Origin: Rufibacter sp. LB8 | GTDB taxonomy: Bacteria; Bacteroidota; Bacteroidia; Cytophagales; Hymenobacteraceae | Direction of reading: 5' to 3' | Length of the DNA: 64,000 bases | Assembly (NCBI RefSeq): GCF_014876185.1 | Contig: NZ_JADALJ010000001.1 | Coordinates: forward strand, 3,453,501-3,517,500 | Program-made: the position numbers and the translations under genes | Notes under the pieces: model-generated | What the model saw: only the letters and a program-made list of their open reading frames with translations | Databases searched by the model: none | What the model was told of the DNA's origin: nothing | Shown: positions 52,501 to 60,120 of the stretch, piece by piece | Position numbering within the stretch: position 1 is the first letter of the stretch | Layout of the letters: each line of letters begins with the position of its first letter

Positions 52501-55500
52501 GTGGAGTACAAGGACAAGGATGGGCGGGTGCTGATGAAGAAAGTGCAGGAGTACGGGGCTATCTCCAGCACCGTGCCTGAGCTGGGTTTCCTAGTCACAC
52601 AGTACCTATACGATATCTATGGTAACCTCAGGCTGGTGATCCAGCCGGAGGGCTACGCAACCCACCTGCCCGCTGCCGCGAATGGGCGCATCACGCTGGA
52701 AAGAACCTTCACCGACCTCTGGTGCTTTAGGTACGAGTACGATGCCTACCGCCGCCTCTCCGAGAAGCGGGTGCCGGGCGCGGGCGCGGTGGAGATGGTT
52801 TACAACAAGCTGGGGCAGCCGGTGCTGCAGCGCGACGCGGAGCAGGCGCTGAAGGGCCGCTGGTCCCTGACCAAGTACGACGCGCTGGGCCGGCCGGTGA
52901 TGGCGGGCGAGCTGGCCGACACCACCGGCAGGGCGGGCATGCAGGCCGCGGCCGACGCCTTCCCCAGCCAAACGGGCAAGCAGCTGCATGAGGAGCGGAA
53001 CACCACCGCGCTGGGCTACACGCTGGACAAATCCTTCCCGGCGGTGGGCGACACGGCCAAGCTGCTGAGCGTGACCTATTACGATGACTACACCCACGCG
53101 GCGCTTTCTGGACTGGCCTTCACGCCGGAGAGCGGCTACGCGTCAACTGACGCTATTGCGCAGGTGCGGGGGCAGGCCACGGGCTCAAAAGTAAGGGTGC
53201 TGGGCACCAGTACTTGGCTCACCTCGGTGACGTATTTTGACGAGGACTACCAGCCAATACAGGCTATCTCACAGAACTACCTGGGCGGCACTGACCGCGC
53301 CACCACCGTGTATGACTTCGCGGGCAAGGCACTCTCCTCCAAGGCCACCCACACGGCGCCCACGGGCACGGTGGTGACGGCGCAGCGCATGGCCTACGAC
53401 CACGCGGGGCGCCTGACGGAGGCCTGGCAAAAGATGGACGGTGACCCAGAGGTGCTGCTGGCCCGCCACCGCTACAACGCGCTGGGGCAGCTGGTGGACA
53501 AGGGGCTGCACAGCCGCGACAGCCTCACCTTCATCCAAAGCGTTGACTTCAGGTACAACATACGCGGCTGGCTCACCCACATCAATAACCGGGACCTGAA
53601 CAACGACGAAGTCACCAATGATGACGGGAACGACAAGTTCGGGATGGAGCTCAAGTACAACACAGACCTGGAAGTGGGCGGGGGGCAGGCGCAGTTCAAC
53701 GGGAACATTGCAGAGATGCTCTGGAAATCAGGCGGCGACGCCCAGCTCAGGGCCTATGCGTACACCTATGATGCGGCTAACCGCCTTAAGGACGGTCTCT
53801 ATAAAGCATTGGGTGGCAGCGGCTGGGACCAGGAAGTGGATCAGTTCTCCGTGACGGGCCTCACCTATGACGGCAACGGCAACATAAAGGGCATGCGGCG
53901 CAACGGTCTCACCAGCCATGATGCGTACGCGTCCGCCGGCAAGACCTTCGGGCAGGTGGACAGCCTCAGGTACGCCTACGCGGGCAACCGGCTGCGGGCG
54001 GTGGACGACGCGAGCACGGCGACGGGCGGCGCGGGCGACTTTAGGGACAACAACAGCAAGCAGTATAATACCGCGGTGTGGGAGTACGGCTACGATGCCA
54101 ACGGCAACATGACCTCAGACGCCAACAAGGGCATAGGCAAGGTGCGCTACAACCTGCTGAACCTGCCGGACTCGGTGCACATGGGCGCCACGAAAGGGTA
54201 CATCAAGTACACCTACGCGGCCGACGGGCGGAAGCTGAGGAAGGCGGTGTACGCCACGGGCAGTTCTGCTCCCGTGGTGACCGACTACGCGGGCGGCTAC
54301 GTGTACGAGCGGGACACGCTGCGCTTCGCCCACACGGGAGAGGGGCGCGCGCTGCACACCCCTGATAAAGATAACAAGTGGCGCTACGAGTACCACCTCA
54401 AGGACCATCTGGGTAACCTGCGGGTGAGCGTGGCCGAGGCGGCGAGCACCACCATGATGGCCTCCATGGAGCCGAGCCAGGCGCAGACCGAGGAGGCCAG
54501 CTTTGAGCAGGTGGGCGAGACAAGGCACCTGGACCGGGGGCGCTCGCGCTCGGGCAGCCACGCCGCGCTGCTGGGCCTGAACGGGCGGCAGCTGGGGCCC
54601 ACCACCCGCGTGACCTTGCAGCGGGGCGACAGCCTCAGGGCCGTGGCCCACGCCATGTACGCCAAACCAAATGACAAAACGAATGCCGCCTTCACGGCCG
54701 TGCCGCTGGCGGTGGGCAGCCTGGGCGCGGCCGGTGCCGCGGCCATAGGCGAGAGCGCAGGCGGAAAGCTGAGGAAGTACGCCCCGTACCTGGGCGTGGG
54801 GCTGGCGCTCGCGCCGGTGCTCAACGGCAGAAACAACAAGGAACCCAAGGCCTTCCTAGTGTACAGCGTGTATGACAGGGACTCGGTGCTGGTGGCCTCG
54901 GGCCGCAAGCCCGTGACGGAGGAGGCGAAAGAGGGCTGGGAGAAACTGGAGCTGGGCTACCTGGCCGAGCAGGACGGCTTCGCGGAGGTGAGCGTGGTGA
55001 GTTACGAGCCTATGGGCCTCTGGTTCGACGACATAGAGGTGACGGCCTCCGAGCCAGAGATTGTGCAGGAGAACCACTACGACCCGTGGGGGCTCAACCT
55101 GGCAGGCATTGAGAAAGCTAATGCGCCCGACCACAAGTTCCAGTACAACGGGAAGGAGAAACAGGAAGAGTTGGGACTTAACTGGCTCGACTACGGGGCC
55201 AGGATGTACGATGCGCAACTGGGAAGGTGGCACGCTATAGATCTGATGGCAGATATAGCTCCTAATAAATCTCCTTTTCATTTCGTGAGCAATAATCCCA
55301 TTAATAGAATCGACCCTACTGGTTTGACAGACTTTAAAATAAACGAAACGACCGGAGCTGTGGAACAGGTTGGTGATTCAAATAATGATGCAACAGATAG
55401 AGTTGTACAGACAGATAAGAACGGGAATGTCAAAAGGAAGGGAGAGGGATTTTTAGGTTTTTTAGTTAAGGATAAAAATGTAGGAAAAGCAAAAACAGCT

Positions 55501-55995
55501 TTTGGCGGTATTGAAAAAGGAATTCTCGAGAATGGCCGGAACTTTAAAAATGAAGACGAAGTAATAAGTGTAGGTGGAGAAGGTCAACCATCCGTTGATG
55601 GAGTTAAATCTTTTACATTGCAGTTATCAGAGTATTTAAGAAAGGAAATCAAAGGCTTTTCGTACTCATCTGATGGTTCTGGAAATGTTACAGATATGGT
55701 ATTAGGAAATTATAGTGACAACACATTTATGAAATCTTATGGTTCAGTTTCCGCACTTCAGAAAAAATATGGAGATAGTTTTTCATTTAATAATGTTTTG
55801 CAAGAATTTCACACTCATCCGGATGGTAAATTAGGGGCAACTCAATCTGCACCCCACCTTTCCGATGATGTTGATGGCCTGCAAAGAGATAAACCGCTAA
55901 TTCCTAACGCAAGTTTTATTATATTGTATAAAATTTCAGGTCAGAAGAGGCCAGAGGAATACAATTATACTCATGAATATATACCTAAAAAGTAA
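49510..55995 (+). CDS. RHS-repeat core protein with DUF6443-like segment and JAB-type toxin tip
   Basis: A 2161-aa protein starting at ATG 49510, with a signal peptide at about 20-42 (LRLLLTLLITMLLPAASLAQ). Ig-like domains follow, including three ~90-residue repeats at about 285-560 (each with GGGSICSGGSGVAVGLSGSQ or a variant). The DUF6443-like segment (NYVTETTVLREGYRSAAG ... KVTYFNGLGWGMQTVLVQ) is at about 800-850, and RHS repeats run to the core QYNGKEKQEELGLNWLDYGARMYDAQLGRWHAIDLMAD ... NRIDPTGL (about 1877-1937). The last ~220 residues are a variable toxin with EFHTHP (Glu2099, His2101, His2103) and SDDVD, matching JAB/JAMM metalloprotease toxins (Tox-JAB1). GC falls sharply at 55240, where core meets tip. 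It was probably acquired by tip exchange. Confidence 0.92.
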   Translation: MENKYPTHSQPNTKGGKPKAPGLRLLLTLLITMLLPAASLAQGIQGPSYAQVGDGSQTYTFYGEQTWPASLPSGSFMVSGGSVVGQGYTNDGTGQYVQVEWTTAGSHSVNYDDYNTSQTYYHPVTVGVPTPTATPYISSSGCGSSVLAHSGTPPSGVAWYWQNSGTYTTALGSAATLTVTGSGTYFLVARSGTSWSSATSGVAVTVKQNPTVTLSATATTVCQGTSVTLTAGGATSYSWSGPGITTHTAGTLTVTPTATGTYTVTGATTGCSATASVTVTVNPQPTVYSMTGGGSICSGGSGVAVGLSGSQAGVSYQLRKDNVNTGSPVAGTGSALSFGSQAAAGTYTVTATHGTGGCAKPMAGSVAVTVNALPNLYTVTGGGSICSGGSGVAVGLSGSQTGVSYQLKRNNANVGSPVAGTGSSLSFGGQATGGTYTVTATASATSCARAMTGSATVTVNPLPVAYAMTGGGGICGEGAGVAVGLSGSQTGVSYQLRRNNSNAGAALTGSGGALSFGSQTQAGTYTVMATATGTGCARLMSGSATVTVNPVPTATITASRSTTLCAGETVTLTAGAASSYLWSNGATTQSITVGASGGYSVTVYNAQGCQATSAAVQVTANPRPVDAAITASATQICLGQAVTISVSGGTGTPYFWGDNMDTPEEWDVFQTAYGGQTSFSHTPTQPGTYRYHVRNSNSCGFCWDNGGTCHTSNFVDVTVVATPTVSVSTQGGRGTKPGVELVASGIGAASFQWYPALGLSSTVGASVNASPLQTTTYTVTATGAGDCTAQATVTVPGNDYNYVTETTVLREGYRSAAGLAGADADSASRKVTYFNGLGWGMQTVLVQASPNKKDIVTPVTYDAFGRPDTTYLPYVNGAGGLFQQGAVAAQGLFYSQAANPDPLTIKDSRPYAVAVYEASPLGKVTKQGAPGLAWQPDADPAPVSDDHTVKPHQRANAAGEVRLWRLDAAIGLFYTQGHYAAGELLVSETRDENHAYTVEYKDKDGRVLMKKVQEYGAISSTVPELGFLVTQYLYDIYGNLRLVIQPEGYATHLPAAANGRITLERTFTDLWCFRYEYDAYRRLSEKRVPGAGAVEMVYNKLGQPVLQRDAEQALKGRWSLTKYDALGRPVMAGELADTTGRAGMQAAADAFPSQTGKQLHEERNTTALGYTLDKSFPAVGDTAKLLSVTYYDDYTHAALSGLAFTPESGYASTDAIAQVRGQATGSKVRVLGTSTWLTSVTYFDEDYQPIQAISQNYLGGTDRATTVYDFAGKALSSKATHTAPTGTVVTAQRMAYDHAGRLTEAWQKMDGDPEVLLARHRYNALGQLVDKGLHSRDSLTFIQSVDFRYNIRGWLTHINNRDLNNDEVTNDDGNDKFGMELKYNTDLEVGGGQAQFNGNIAEMLWKSGGDAQLRAYAYTYDAANRLKDGLYKALGGSGWDQEVDQFSVTGLTYDGNGNIKGMRRNGLTSHDAYASAGKTFGQVDSLRYAYAGNRLRAVDDASTATGGAGDFRDNNSKQYNTAVWEYGYDANGNMTSDANKGIGKVRYNLLNLPDSVHMGATKGYIKYTYAADGRKLRKAVYATGSSAPVVTDYAGGYVYERDTLRFAHTGEGRALHTPDKDNKWRYEYHLKDHLGNLRVSVAEAASTTMMASMEPSQAQTEEASFEQVGETRHLDRGRSRSGSHAALLGLNGRQLGPTTRVTLQRGDSLRAVAHAMYAKPNDKTNAAFTAVPLAVGSLGAAGAAAIGESAGGKLRKYAPYLGVGLALAPVLNGRNNKEPKAFLVYSVYDRDSVLVASGRKPVTEEAKEGWEKLELGYLAEQDGFAEVSVVSYEPMGLWFDDIEVTASEPEIVQENHYDPWGLNLAGIEKANAPDHKFQYNGKEKQEELGLNWLDYGARMYDAQLGRWHAIDLMADIAPNKSPFHFVSNNPINRIDPTGLTDFKINETTGAVEQVGDSNNDATDRVVQTDKNGNVKRKGEGFLGFLVKDKNVGKAKTAFGGIEKGILENGRNFKNEDEVISVGGEGQPSVDGVKSFTLQLSEYLRKEIKGFSYSSDGSGNVTDMVLGNYSDNTFMKSYGSVSALQKKYGDSFSFNNVLQEFHTHPDGKLGATQSAPHLSDDVDGLQRDKPLIPNASFIILYKISGQKRPEEYNYTHEYIPKK

Positions 55996-56002
55996 TACAA
56001 AA

Positions 56003-56479
56003 ATGAAGGAAATATTAATTTTATTCCTTGTGTTAGTTTTTTCTACAAGTAATATTTATTCTCAGAATAAAACAGTTAAAGGAAGAGTGATTGATAATCG
56101 TATGGTAACTTTGCCATACGTATCAATTGTGATCAATGACACAGTTAAAATTGGAAGGACAGATTTAAATGGTTTTTTTCAAATAGAGATACCTGATACC
56201 GTGAAAAAGATATCATTTATTACCGTTGGAATAGATTTAGCATCTGTAGAGCTTATAGATAAATGTAATGAAGTAGAGGTTGTTATGATGTTAAGCGGTA
56301 CTTATGATTTTATTTCTCTAAAAAAAGTTGATAAACTTCGAATGAAAAGTTTTAAGAAGCTACCAGAAATTCATAAAGGAGCATTTGAGAAAGGTCTTTT
56401 TAAAACAGATAAAGCTTGTTATACGCGAGACTTTATAAATAATTATAAGAAAAAAAGCGATATTAAAACAAAGCTGTAA
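56003..56479 (+). CDS. Secreted carboxypeptidase-regulatory-like protein (candidate immunity)
   Basis: 158 aa from the ATG at 56003 (MKEILILFLVLVFSTSNIYSQNK, a signal peptide); an ATG 30 bp upstream would overlap the toxin gene by 23 bp. The core TVKGRVIDNRMVTLPYVSIVINDTVKIGRTDLNGFFQIEIPDTVKKISFITVGI is a carboxypeptidase-regulatory-like (Ig-type) domain (about 24-90), found in many Bacteroidota envelope proteins. A helical lysine-rich tail follows. The low GC matches the toxin tip, and the gene begins 7 bp after its stop. Position and composition suggest immunity to the JAB toxin, exported to the periplasm. It could instead be an unrelated surface adaptor. Confidence 0.75.
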   Translation: MKEILILFLVLVFSTSNIYSQNKTVKGRVIDNRMVTLPYVSIVINDTVKIGRTDLNGFFQIEIPDTVKKISFITVGIDLASVELIDKCNEVEVVMMLSGTYDFISLKKVDKLRMKSFKKLPEIHKGAFEKGLFKTDKACYTRDFINNYKKKSDIKTKL

Positions 56480-56763
56480 GCTGGTACCCTGCCAAGGGTA
56501 TAGTTTTCTAGATGGAGGTTGTAAACTTTAAAATTATGACTGAAAAGATTTCGGTTCCGGTCTATAATTCTGAAAAGTGGTCAGAGACAATCGCCTTCCC
56601 CAGTTCTAAACCCAATGCTCCCGCTTTCTTGAGTCTCCCAAAGGTGACTACTGTCATTGAATGTACTCAAGAGGAACTCCGTTCCGATGAAGCTGTATTC
56701 CCATTTCAAAGTAGCAAAAAGTGACTTACTCAGCGGGTTTGGCTTTTTTTTACAGGAGATGCT

Positions 56764-56800
56764 GTTTTTGGCTTCGTTTTGGGAAATGCGCCCGAAAACG
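56764..56800. repeat. Dispersed palindrome, copy 3 (imperfect)
   Basis: TTTTTGGCTTCGTTTT...GGGAAATGCGCCCGAAAACG, an imperfect member of the same palindrome family. It lies about 285 bp after the immunity candidate, in an otherwise empty stretch (56480-57010). A 70-codon frame at 56512-56724 is not convincing as a gene. Confidence 0.5.
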
Positions 56801-57017
56801 CATGCCTTTATTCGATAGCCAGAGCCATTACCACTTCACGAGTTTTAGGTAAGTTCAGCGGTGTTTGTGCGCTGCTCACTTAGTTCAGGCGGGTCACAAA
56901 ACAAGGCTGGCTTCTGGCTTATTTGTGTTGCGTTCTGCCCTACTTTGGCGCAGCCCATATTCTTCTTCACCAAAAGTTTATCCGGCGCACACCTTGAAAC
57001 AGGAAGAAAACCAATGC

Positions 57018-57053
57018 GTTTTTGGCTTCATTTCCGGAAATGAAGCCAAAAAC
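57018..57053. repeat. Dispersed palindrome, copy 4 (perfect)
   Basis: A perfect 36-bp palindrome: half-site GTTTTTGGCTTCATTTCC joined directly to its complement. Its end overlaps the start of the terminator stem of the XRE-regulator gene. Confidence 0.85.
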
Positions 57054-57087
57054 AGAAAGCCCGGCTTTTGGCTGGGCTTTCTGTTTT
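57049..57087 (-). terminator. Intrinsic terminator of the XRE regulator gene
   Basis: Arms AAAACAGAAAGCCC and GGGCTTTCTGTTTT (14 bp) with an 11-nt loop. On the minus strand the stem ends in TTTTT. It lies 19 bp after the stop of the regulator gene. Confidence 0.75.
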
Positions 57088-57105
57088 ATACGATGGCTTA
57101 TTAGT

Positions 57106-57489
57106 TTACTGTCCGCTCTTTTGCTTTAGCAAATCCGCCTTCTCCCGCTCACTTTTGAGCAGTTGGTCATAGAGCTCTATTATTTTGTCAATCGGGTTAA
57201 AGTTCAGGGTGCAGTAAGTGTTAATGGAGGCGTTATCATTAAACGTGCTGGAGATGATGTTGAACACCGCCTCCTCGCTGAAGTTCTTGATGGCCTCGGG
57301 GGAGACGCCCAGCGCCTTGGCCACCTTGCCCAACATCTCCTCGTCCATGGTCTCGCTGGCCTCCAGGCGGCTCACGGTCTGCTGGCTCAGGCCCAGCTCG
57401 TGGGCCAGGGCCTCCTGCTTGATGCCGCGCAGTTCGCGTATGCGGCTTATCTTCCTCCCAAGGTGCACGGGTCTGCTAGTGGTTTCCAT
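57106..57489 (-). CDS. XRE-family transcriptional regulator
   Basis: 127 aa from the ATG at 57487-57489 (METTSRPVHLGRKISRIRELRG); a longer frame has no HTH character. The HTH (about 12-65) reads KISRIRELRGIKQEALAHELGLSQQTVSRLEASETMDEEMLGKVAKALGVSPEAI, a classic XRE/Cro domain with the recognition helix QQTVSRLEA. The C-terminus (about 70-127) has FSEEAVFNIISSTFNDNASINTYCTLNFNPIDKIIELYDQLLKSEREKADLL, a segment common in a Bacteroidota XRE family, ending in a coiled coil likely used for dimerisation. It is transcribed divergently from the three-gene HEPN operon (122-bp gap), so it probably represses it. Confidence 0.9.
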   Translation of the reverse strand: METTSRPVHLGRKISRIRELRGIKQEALAHELGLSQQTVSRLEASETMDEEMLGKVAKALGVSPEAIKNFSEEAVFNIISSTFNDNASINTYCTLNFNPIDKIIELYDQLLKSEREKADLLKQKSGQ

Positions 57490-57611
57490 GGCGCTAAGAT
57501 AGAATTTCTGCGCGAGTAAGAAAAACAGGGGCACCGGTATTTTACCCATGGCCCGGGTGGGGCACACGGGGCGGGCGGCCTACTTTCCCGCACCAGCATT
57601 GAAAAAGCGCC

Positions 57612-58331
57612 ATGGAGACAGACCCCCCAACCAATACCCCAGCCGAGCCCGCCCTGTGCCAGCTTACCGCCGCGGAGCAAGAGGCGCCGTATCAGGTGAT
57701 TACCTGGCTTTTTGACAAGAGCTCTGTGGAGAACCTGCGCGAAGACGTGTGGCAGTATTTTAAGGCAGCCACCTCTGAGCACGCCTGGTTCCAGCTAGAC
57801 CAGCCCTATGATGCTATTGCCGTAAAAGACTGGCTGGGCAGGCTGATGGAGGCCAGCTGGCTCCTGCTCCAGCGGCGGGAGCTCAGGCACGGCGAGGTCA
57901 CGCCCTTCCGCCTTCCCCCAGACTCCCTGGCCAGACTAGAGGACAACCGCGCCAAGCTACGGGAGTACCACTGGCTACAGGAAGCGCACGGGGGCCGCAT
58001 ACGGCTGCTTCGGCAACGAGAACTGGACAACCCTTACCTGGTGCTCAAAGACTTCTTCCTGGCGGGGTCACTCCCTGCCTGGCGGGAACTGCTCACCGCC
58101 TGGACCGAGTACGCCCTCTGCTACACCAGCCTTCTCCAGGACACCGATGACCCGAACCTGGTGCTGCGCTACGAGCACCTCCAGAAACTGCTGGAAGCAG
58201 CGTACTATATCTCCCATTCAATGGGCCGCAAGGAATTTGAGCTGCTACCCGCCCAACCCCAGATGGCCGCGCCGCAGCACCGCCCAGAAAACGGCGCAGT
58301 CCCCGCCGCCCCAGTGCAGCACCATGCCTGA
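57612..58331 (+). CDS. Hypothetical helical protein, first gene of the HEPN operon
   Basis: A 239-aa protein starting at ATG 57612. It is almost all helical: APYQVITWLFDKSSVENLREDVWQYFKAATSEHAWF, AIAVKDWLGRLMEASWLLLQRREL, LKDFFLAGSLPAWRELLTAWTEYALCYTSLL, LVLRYEHLQKLLEAAYYISHSMG. The last ~25 residues are a Pro/Ala/Gln-rich tail. No signal peptide or catalytic motif is present. Its TGA overlaps the ATG of the next small gene (8-bp overlap), so it is translationally coupled within the operon. I do not recognise the family. Its place in front of a HEPN/nucleotidyltransferase-like gene suggests a partner in a toxin-antitoxin or stress system. Confidence 0.7.
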   Translation: METDPPTNTPAEPALCQLTAAEQEAPYQVITWLFDKSSVENLREDVWQYFKAATSEHAWFQLDQPYDAIAVKDWLGRLMEASWLLLQRRELRHGEVTPFRLPPDSLARLEDNRAKLREYHWLQEAHGGRIRLLRQRELDNPYLVLKDFFLAGSLPAWRELLTAWTEYALCYTSLLQDTDDPNLVLRYEHLQKLLEAAYYISHSMGRKEFELLPAQPQMAAPQHRPENGAVPAAPVQHHA

Positions 58332-58512
58332 GCCCCGGAACCAAGCAGGCTGGGGAGTTGACCACGGCACACAGGAACCTTTGGAGCGCGGGCGCAGCAT
58401 TCTGCAGACCTATTCAACAGCTGACCTGCTCTGGGAACTCTACCGGGGCTGGGCCAGCGCCGCGCCAGGCAGTGCGCCAGGTGCGCCTGCCCGCATGCAC
58501 CGCTTTGTATAG
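58324..58512 (+). CDS. Small protein inside the HEPN operon (62 aa)
   Basis: ATG at 58324-58326 overlaps the end of the preceding gene; stop TAG at 58510-58512. The product (MPEPRNQAGWGVDHGTQEPL ... STADLLWELYRGWASAAPG) has one clear helix. An AGGAG right after the stop serves the next gene. The overlap and close spacing support a real, coupled gene, but the length is short and the family unknown. Confidence 0.45.
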   Translation: MPEPRNQAGWGVDHGTQEPLERGRSILQTYSTADLLWELYRGWASAAPGSAPGAPARMHRFV

Positions 58513-58527
58513 GAGCTTTCCCATTAT

Positions 58528-59403
58528 TTGGCGGGCGGTGGGCCAAAACCCGGGGGAGAGCAGCCGGAGCCTTGGGTTAGGCAGAAACAAATCCTGCCCG
58601 GCGATGTGCAGGCCATTGTGCGGCTCCTAGCTGAGGCGGTGCAACCGGAGAAAATCTACCTGCTGGGTTACCGAGGCACCGGAGGCACGGCCACCAGGTA
58701 TCTGGAGCTGCTAGTGGTATTGCCCACCCGTCACCCGCGGTCGTTCGCAGACCTGGAGCCACTGGCAGCCTTCGCCTGCCTGGGCAACCCGCGCGTGTCG
58801 TGCACCCTCTGCAAGGCAGACCATGTGCAGCAGATGCTCACAGTGGGGGACGTTTTCTACTCCCTCAGCTGCCTGCCCACTCACCTGGTGTACACAGACG
58901 GGAGCCCAGACTTTATTCCTACCCCGCCAGAAGTGCTTTTAAAGCTAACGGCAGACGCCTTGCAGGAGTTCAACGCCAACTTTTCCAGGGCCGTTGCTTT
59001 CTACGGCACCGCCCAACGGTTCTGGGCTGAGGGGAACAAGGATTTGGTGCCTTTTCTGCTGCACCAGGCCACGGAGCTCACGCTTCGGGCCATTCTGCTG
59101 TCGCTGCTGGGCCGTGAGAAGCGCACCCATTCCCTGAAAGTGCTCCTGCGCCACACCCGCGTGCTGGCCCCGGCGGTACAGGCGGTATTCCCCAGAGATA
59201 CAGACGCAGAGCGCCAGCTGGTGCACCTGCTGGAGGAAGCCTACCTCAAGAGCCGCTACGAGAGCAGTTTTAGGCTGGAGGATTCCATGATGGAAGAGTT
59301 GCTGACCAGGGTGAAGAAATTGATGGCGGTGGCGCAGGAGGTGTTTGAGGAGAGGATGCTAGTAATAGAGGGGCTCTTGGACATAAATGGAATCGTACCT
59401 TAA
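58528..59403 (+). CDS. HEPN-domain protein with degenerate nucleotidyltransferase-like N-terminus
   Basis: A 291-aa protein. The start is a TTG at 58528, 13 bp after AGGAG; no ATG lies near. N-terminal part (about 20-130): AIVRLLAEAVQPEKIYLLGYRGTGGTATRYLELLVVLP resembles the G-S-x-A-x-G-x-x-x-x-D-x-D-L-x-V core of minimal nucleotidyltransferases, but Gly-Ser is Gly-Tyr and the acidic pair is lost, so catalysis is unlikely. C-terminal part (about 145-265): NANFSRAVAFYGTAQRFWAEGNKDLVPFLLHQATELTLRAILLSLLGREKRTHSLKVLL is a HEPN domain with the E-x-x-L-R-A-x-L helix and the K-R-T-H-S-L loop; HEPN proteins often are RNases or bind them. It is third in the XRE-controlled operon. Confidence 0.8.
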   Translation: MAGGGPKPGGEQPEPWVRQKQILPGDVQAIVRLLAEAVQPEKIYLLGYRGTGGTATRYLELLVVLPTRHPRSFADLEPLAAFACLGNPRVSCTLCKADHVQQMLTVGDVFYSLSCLPTHLVYTDGSPDFIPTPPEVLLKLTADALQEFNANFSRAVAFYGTAQRFWAEGNKDLVPFLLHQATELTLRAILLSLLGREKRTHSLKVLLRHTRVLAPAVQAVFPRDTDAERQLVHLLEEAYLKSRYESSFRLEDSMMEELLTRVKKLMAVAQEVFEERMLVIEGLLDINGIVP

Positions 59404-59519
59404 AATCCCTTATTGATGATGTGAAAGCAGGGGCAGCATCACAAAAGGTCTGTTCCGTAGTCAGTAAGAATGTACAATTTGGGAGTCACCTATTTTCTAG
59501 GGAATTGTTTGGCTCCCCT

Positions 59520-59557
59520 GTGAATAATCACAGCTGCTTTCTTATGTGATTTTCCAC
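59520..59557. promoter_or_regulatory. Two GTGA-N4-TCAC-type motifs
   Basis: GTGAATAATCAC at 59520-59531 (exact half-sites, different spacer) and GTGATTTTCCAC at 59546-59557 (one change in the half-site), 14 bp apart. They lie 73-110 bp upstream of the HNH gene. This doublet is like the one at 2780-2812. Confidence 0.45.
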
Positions 59558-59589
59558 AGAACGCTTGACAAATCATACATAAGCTACCA

Positions 59590-59623
59590 CCTTTCTGTTT
59601 CTTAAAGCAATTAAACAGAAAGG
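59590..59623 (+). promoter_or_regulatory. Hairpin covering the HNH gene's ribosome-binding site
   Basis: Arms CCTTTCTGTTT (59590-59600) and AAACAGAAAGG (59613-59623), 11 bp each with a 12-nt loop. The right arm includes the AAAGGGA sequence that should serve as RBS for the ATG at 59630, so folding would hide it. It could also be a terminator for upstream transcription. Confidence 0.5.
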
Positions 59624-59629
59624 GAACGT

Positions 59630-59950
59630 ATGTACGGAATTTTTAATGAAAGTGCGCGTGGCGGGGCTTTTTCAGAGGCAACAAAACGTGCCGTTTGGAA
59701 CAAAGGCCAAATAGTACCTGGCTATCATCCAGACTTTATCAGGAAGGATGCCTGTAATGCCTGGATTGAGTGGGAAAAGTACGGGGATGTAACACATGGT
59801 GGCACTGGCTGGGAAATTGACCACATCAAGCCAGTGGCCGCAGGCGGGGGTGATGAACTGTCAAACCTACAGCCCCTCCAGTGGCAAAATAACAGGAATA
59901 AAGGAGATGCTTATCCGGCCTCTGGTTATTGTATAGTCACTACTAGATAA
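59630..59950 (+). CDS. HNH nuclease
   Basis: A 106-aa protein starting at ATG 59630. The HNH motif runs from Trp61: WEIDHIKPVAAGGGDELSNLQPLQWQNNRNKGD, with Asp64-His65 (first H), Asn79 (N), and the NNRNKGD block (87-93), where the usual final His is replaced by Asn (an HNN-type variant). The N-terminal half (AFSEATKRAVWNKGQIVPGYHPDFIRKDACNAWIEWEKYG) is the frequent companion region of this group, in which a short W-x-K-x-x-x-V helix precedes the core. It has no signal peptide. It is a single gene with a hairpin at its RBS. It may cut DNA as a defence or stress enzyme; the target is unknown. Confidence 0.88.
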   Translation: MYGIFNESARGGAFSEATKRAVWNKGQIVPGYHPDFIRKDACNAWIEWEKYGDVTHGGTGWEIDHIKPVAAGGGDELSNLQPLQWQNNRNKGDAYPASGYCIVTTR

Positions 59951-60120
59951 ACTAGCTACAATCAACCTACACTAAGTTTTTGGAGAAAGGGCAATGGCCA
60001 ATAGGCAGGCAGTATAGCCGTAACCAGATGCAGCACAGGTGCATTCCTGAACTGCCACGTAGCGCCTCTGATACCTTCTACACACGTTTTGGCAATTGGG
60101 TGCCACAGGCAAGGCCATTC

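Noticed and set aside
56512-56724. 70-codon plus frame after the immunity candidate
   Set aside because: No recognisable motif, no clear RBS, and it lies in a region of palindromic repeats; could be a gene remnant but is not supported.
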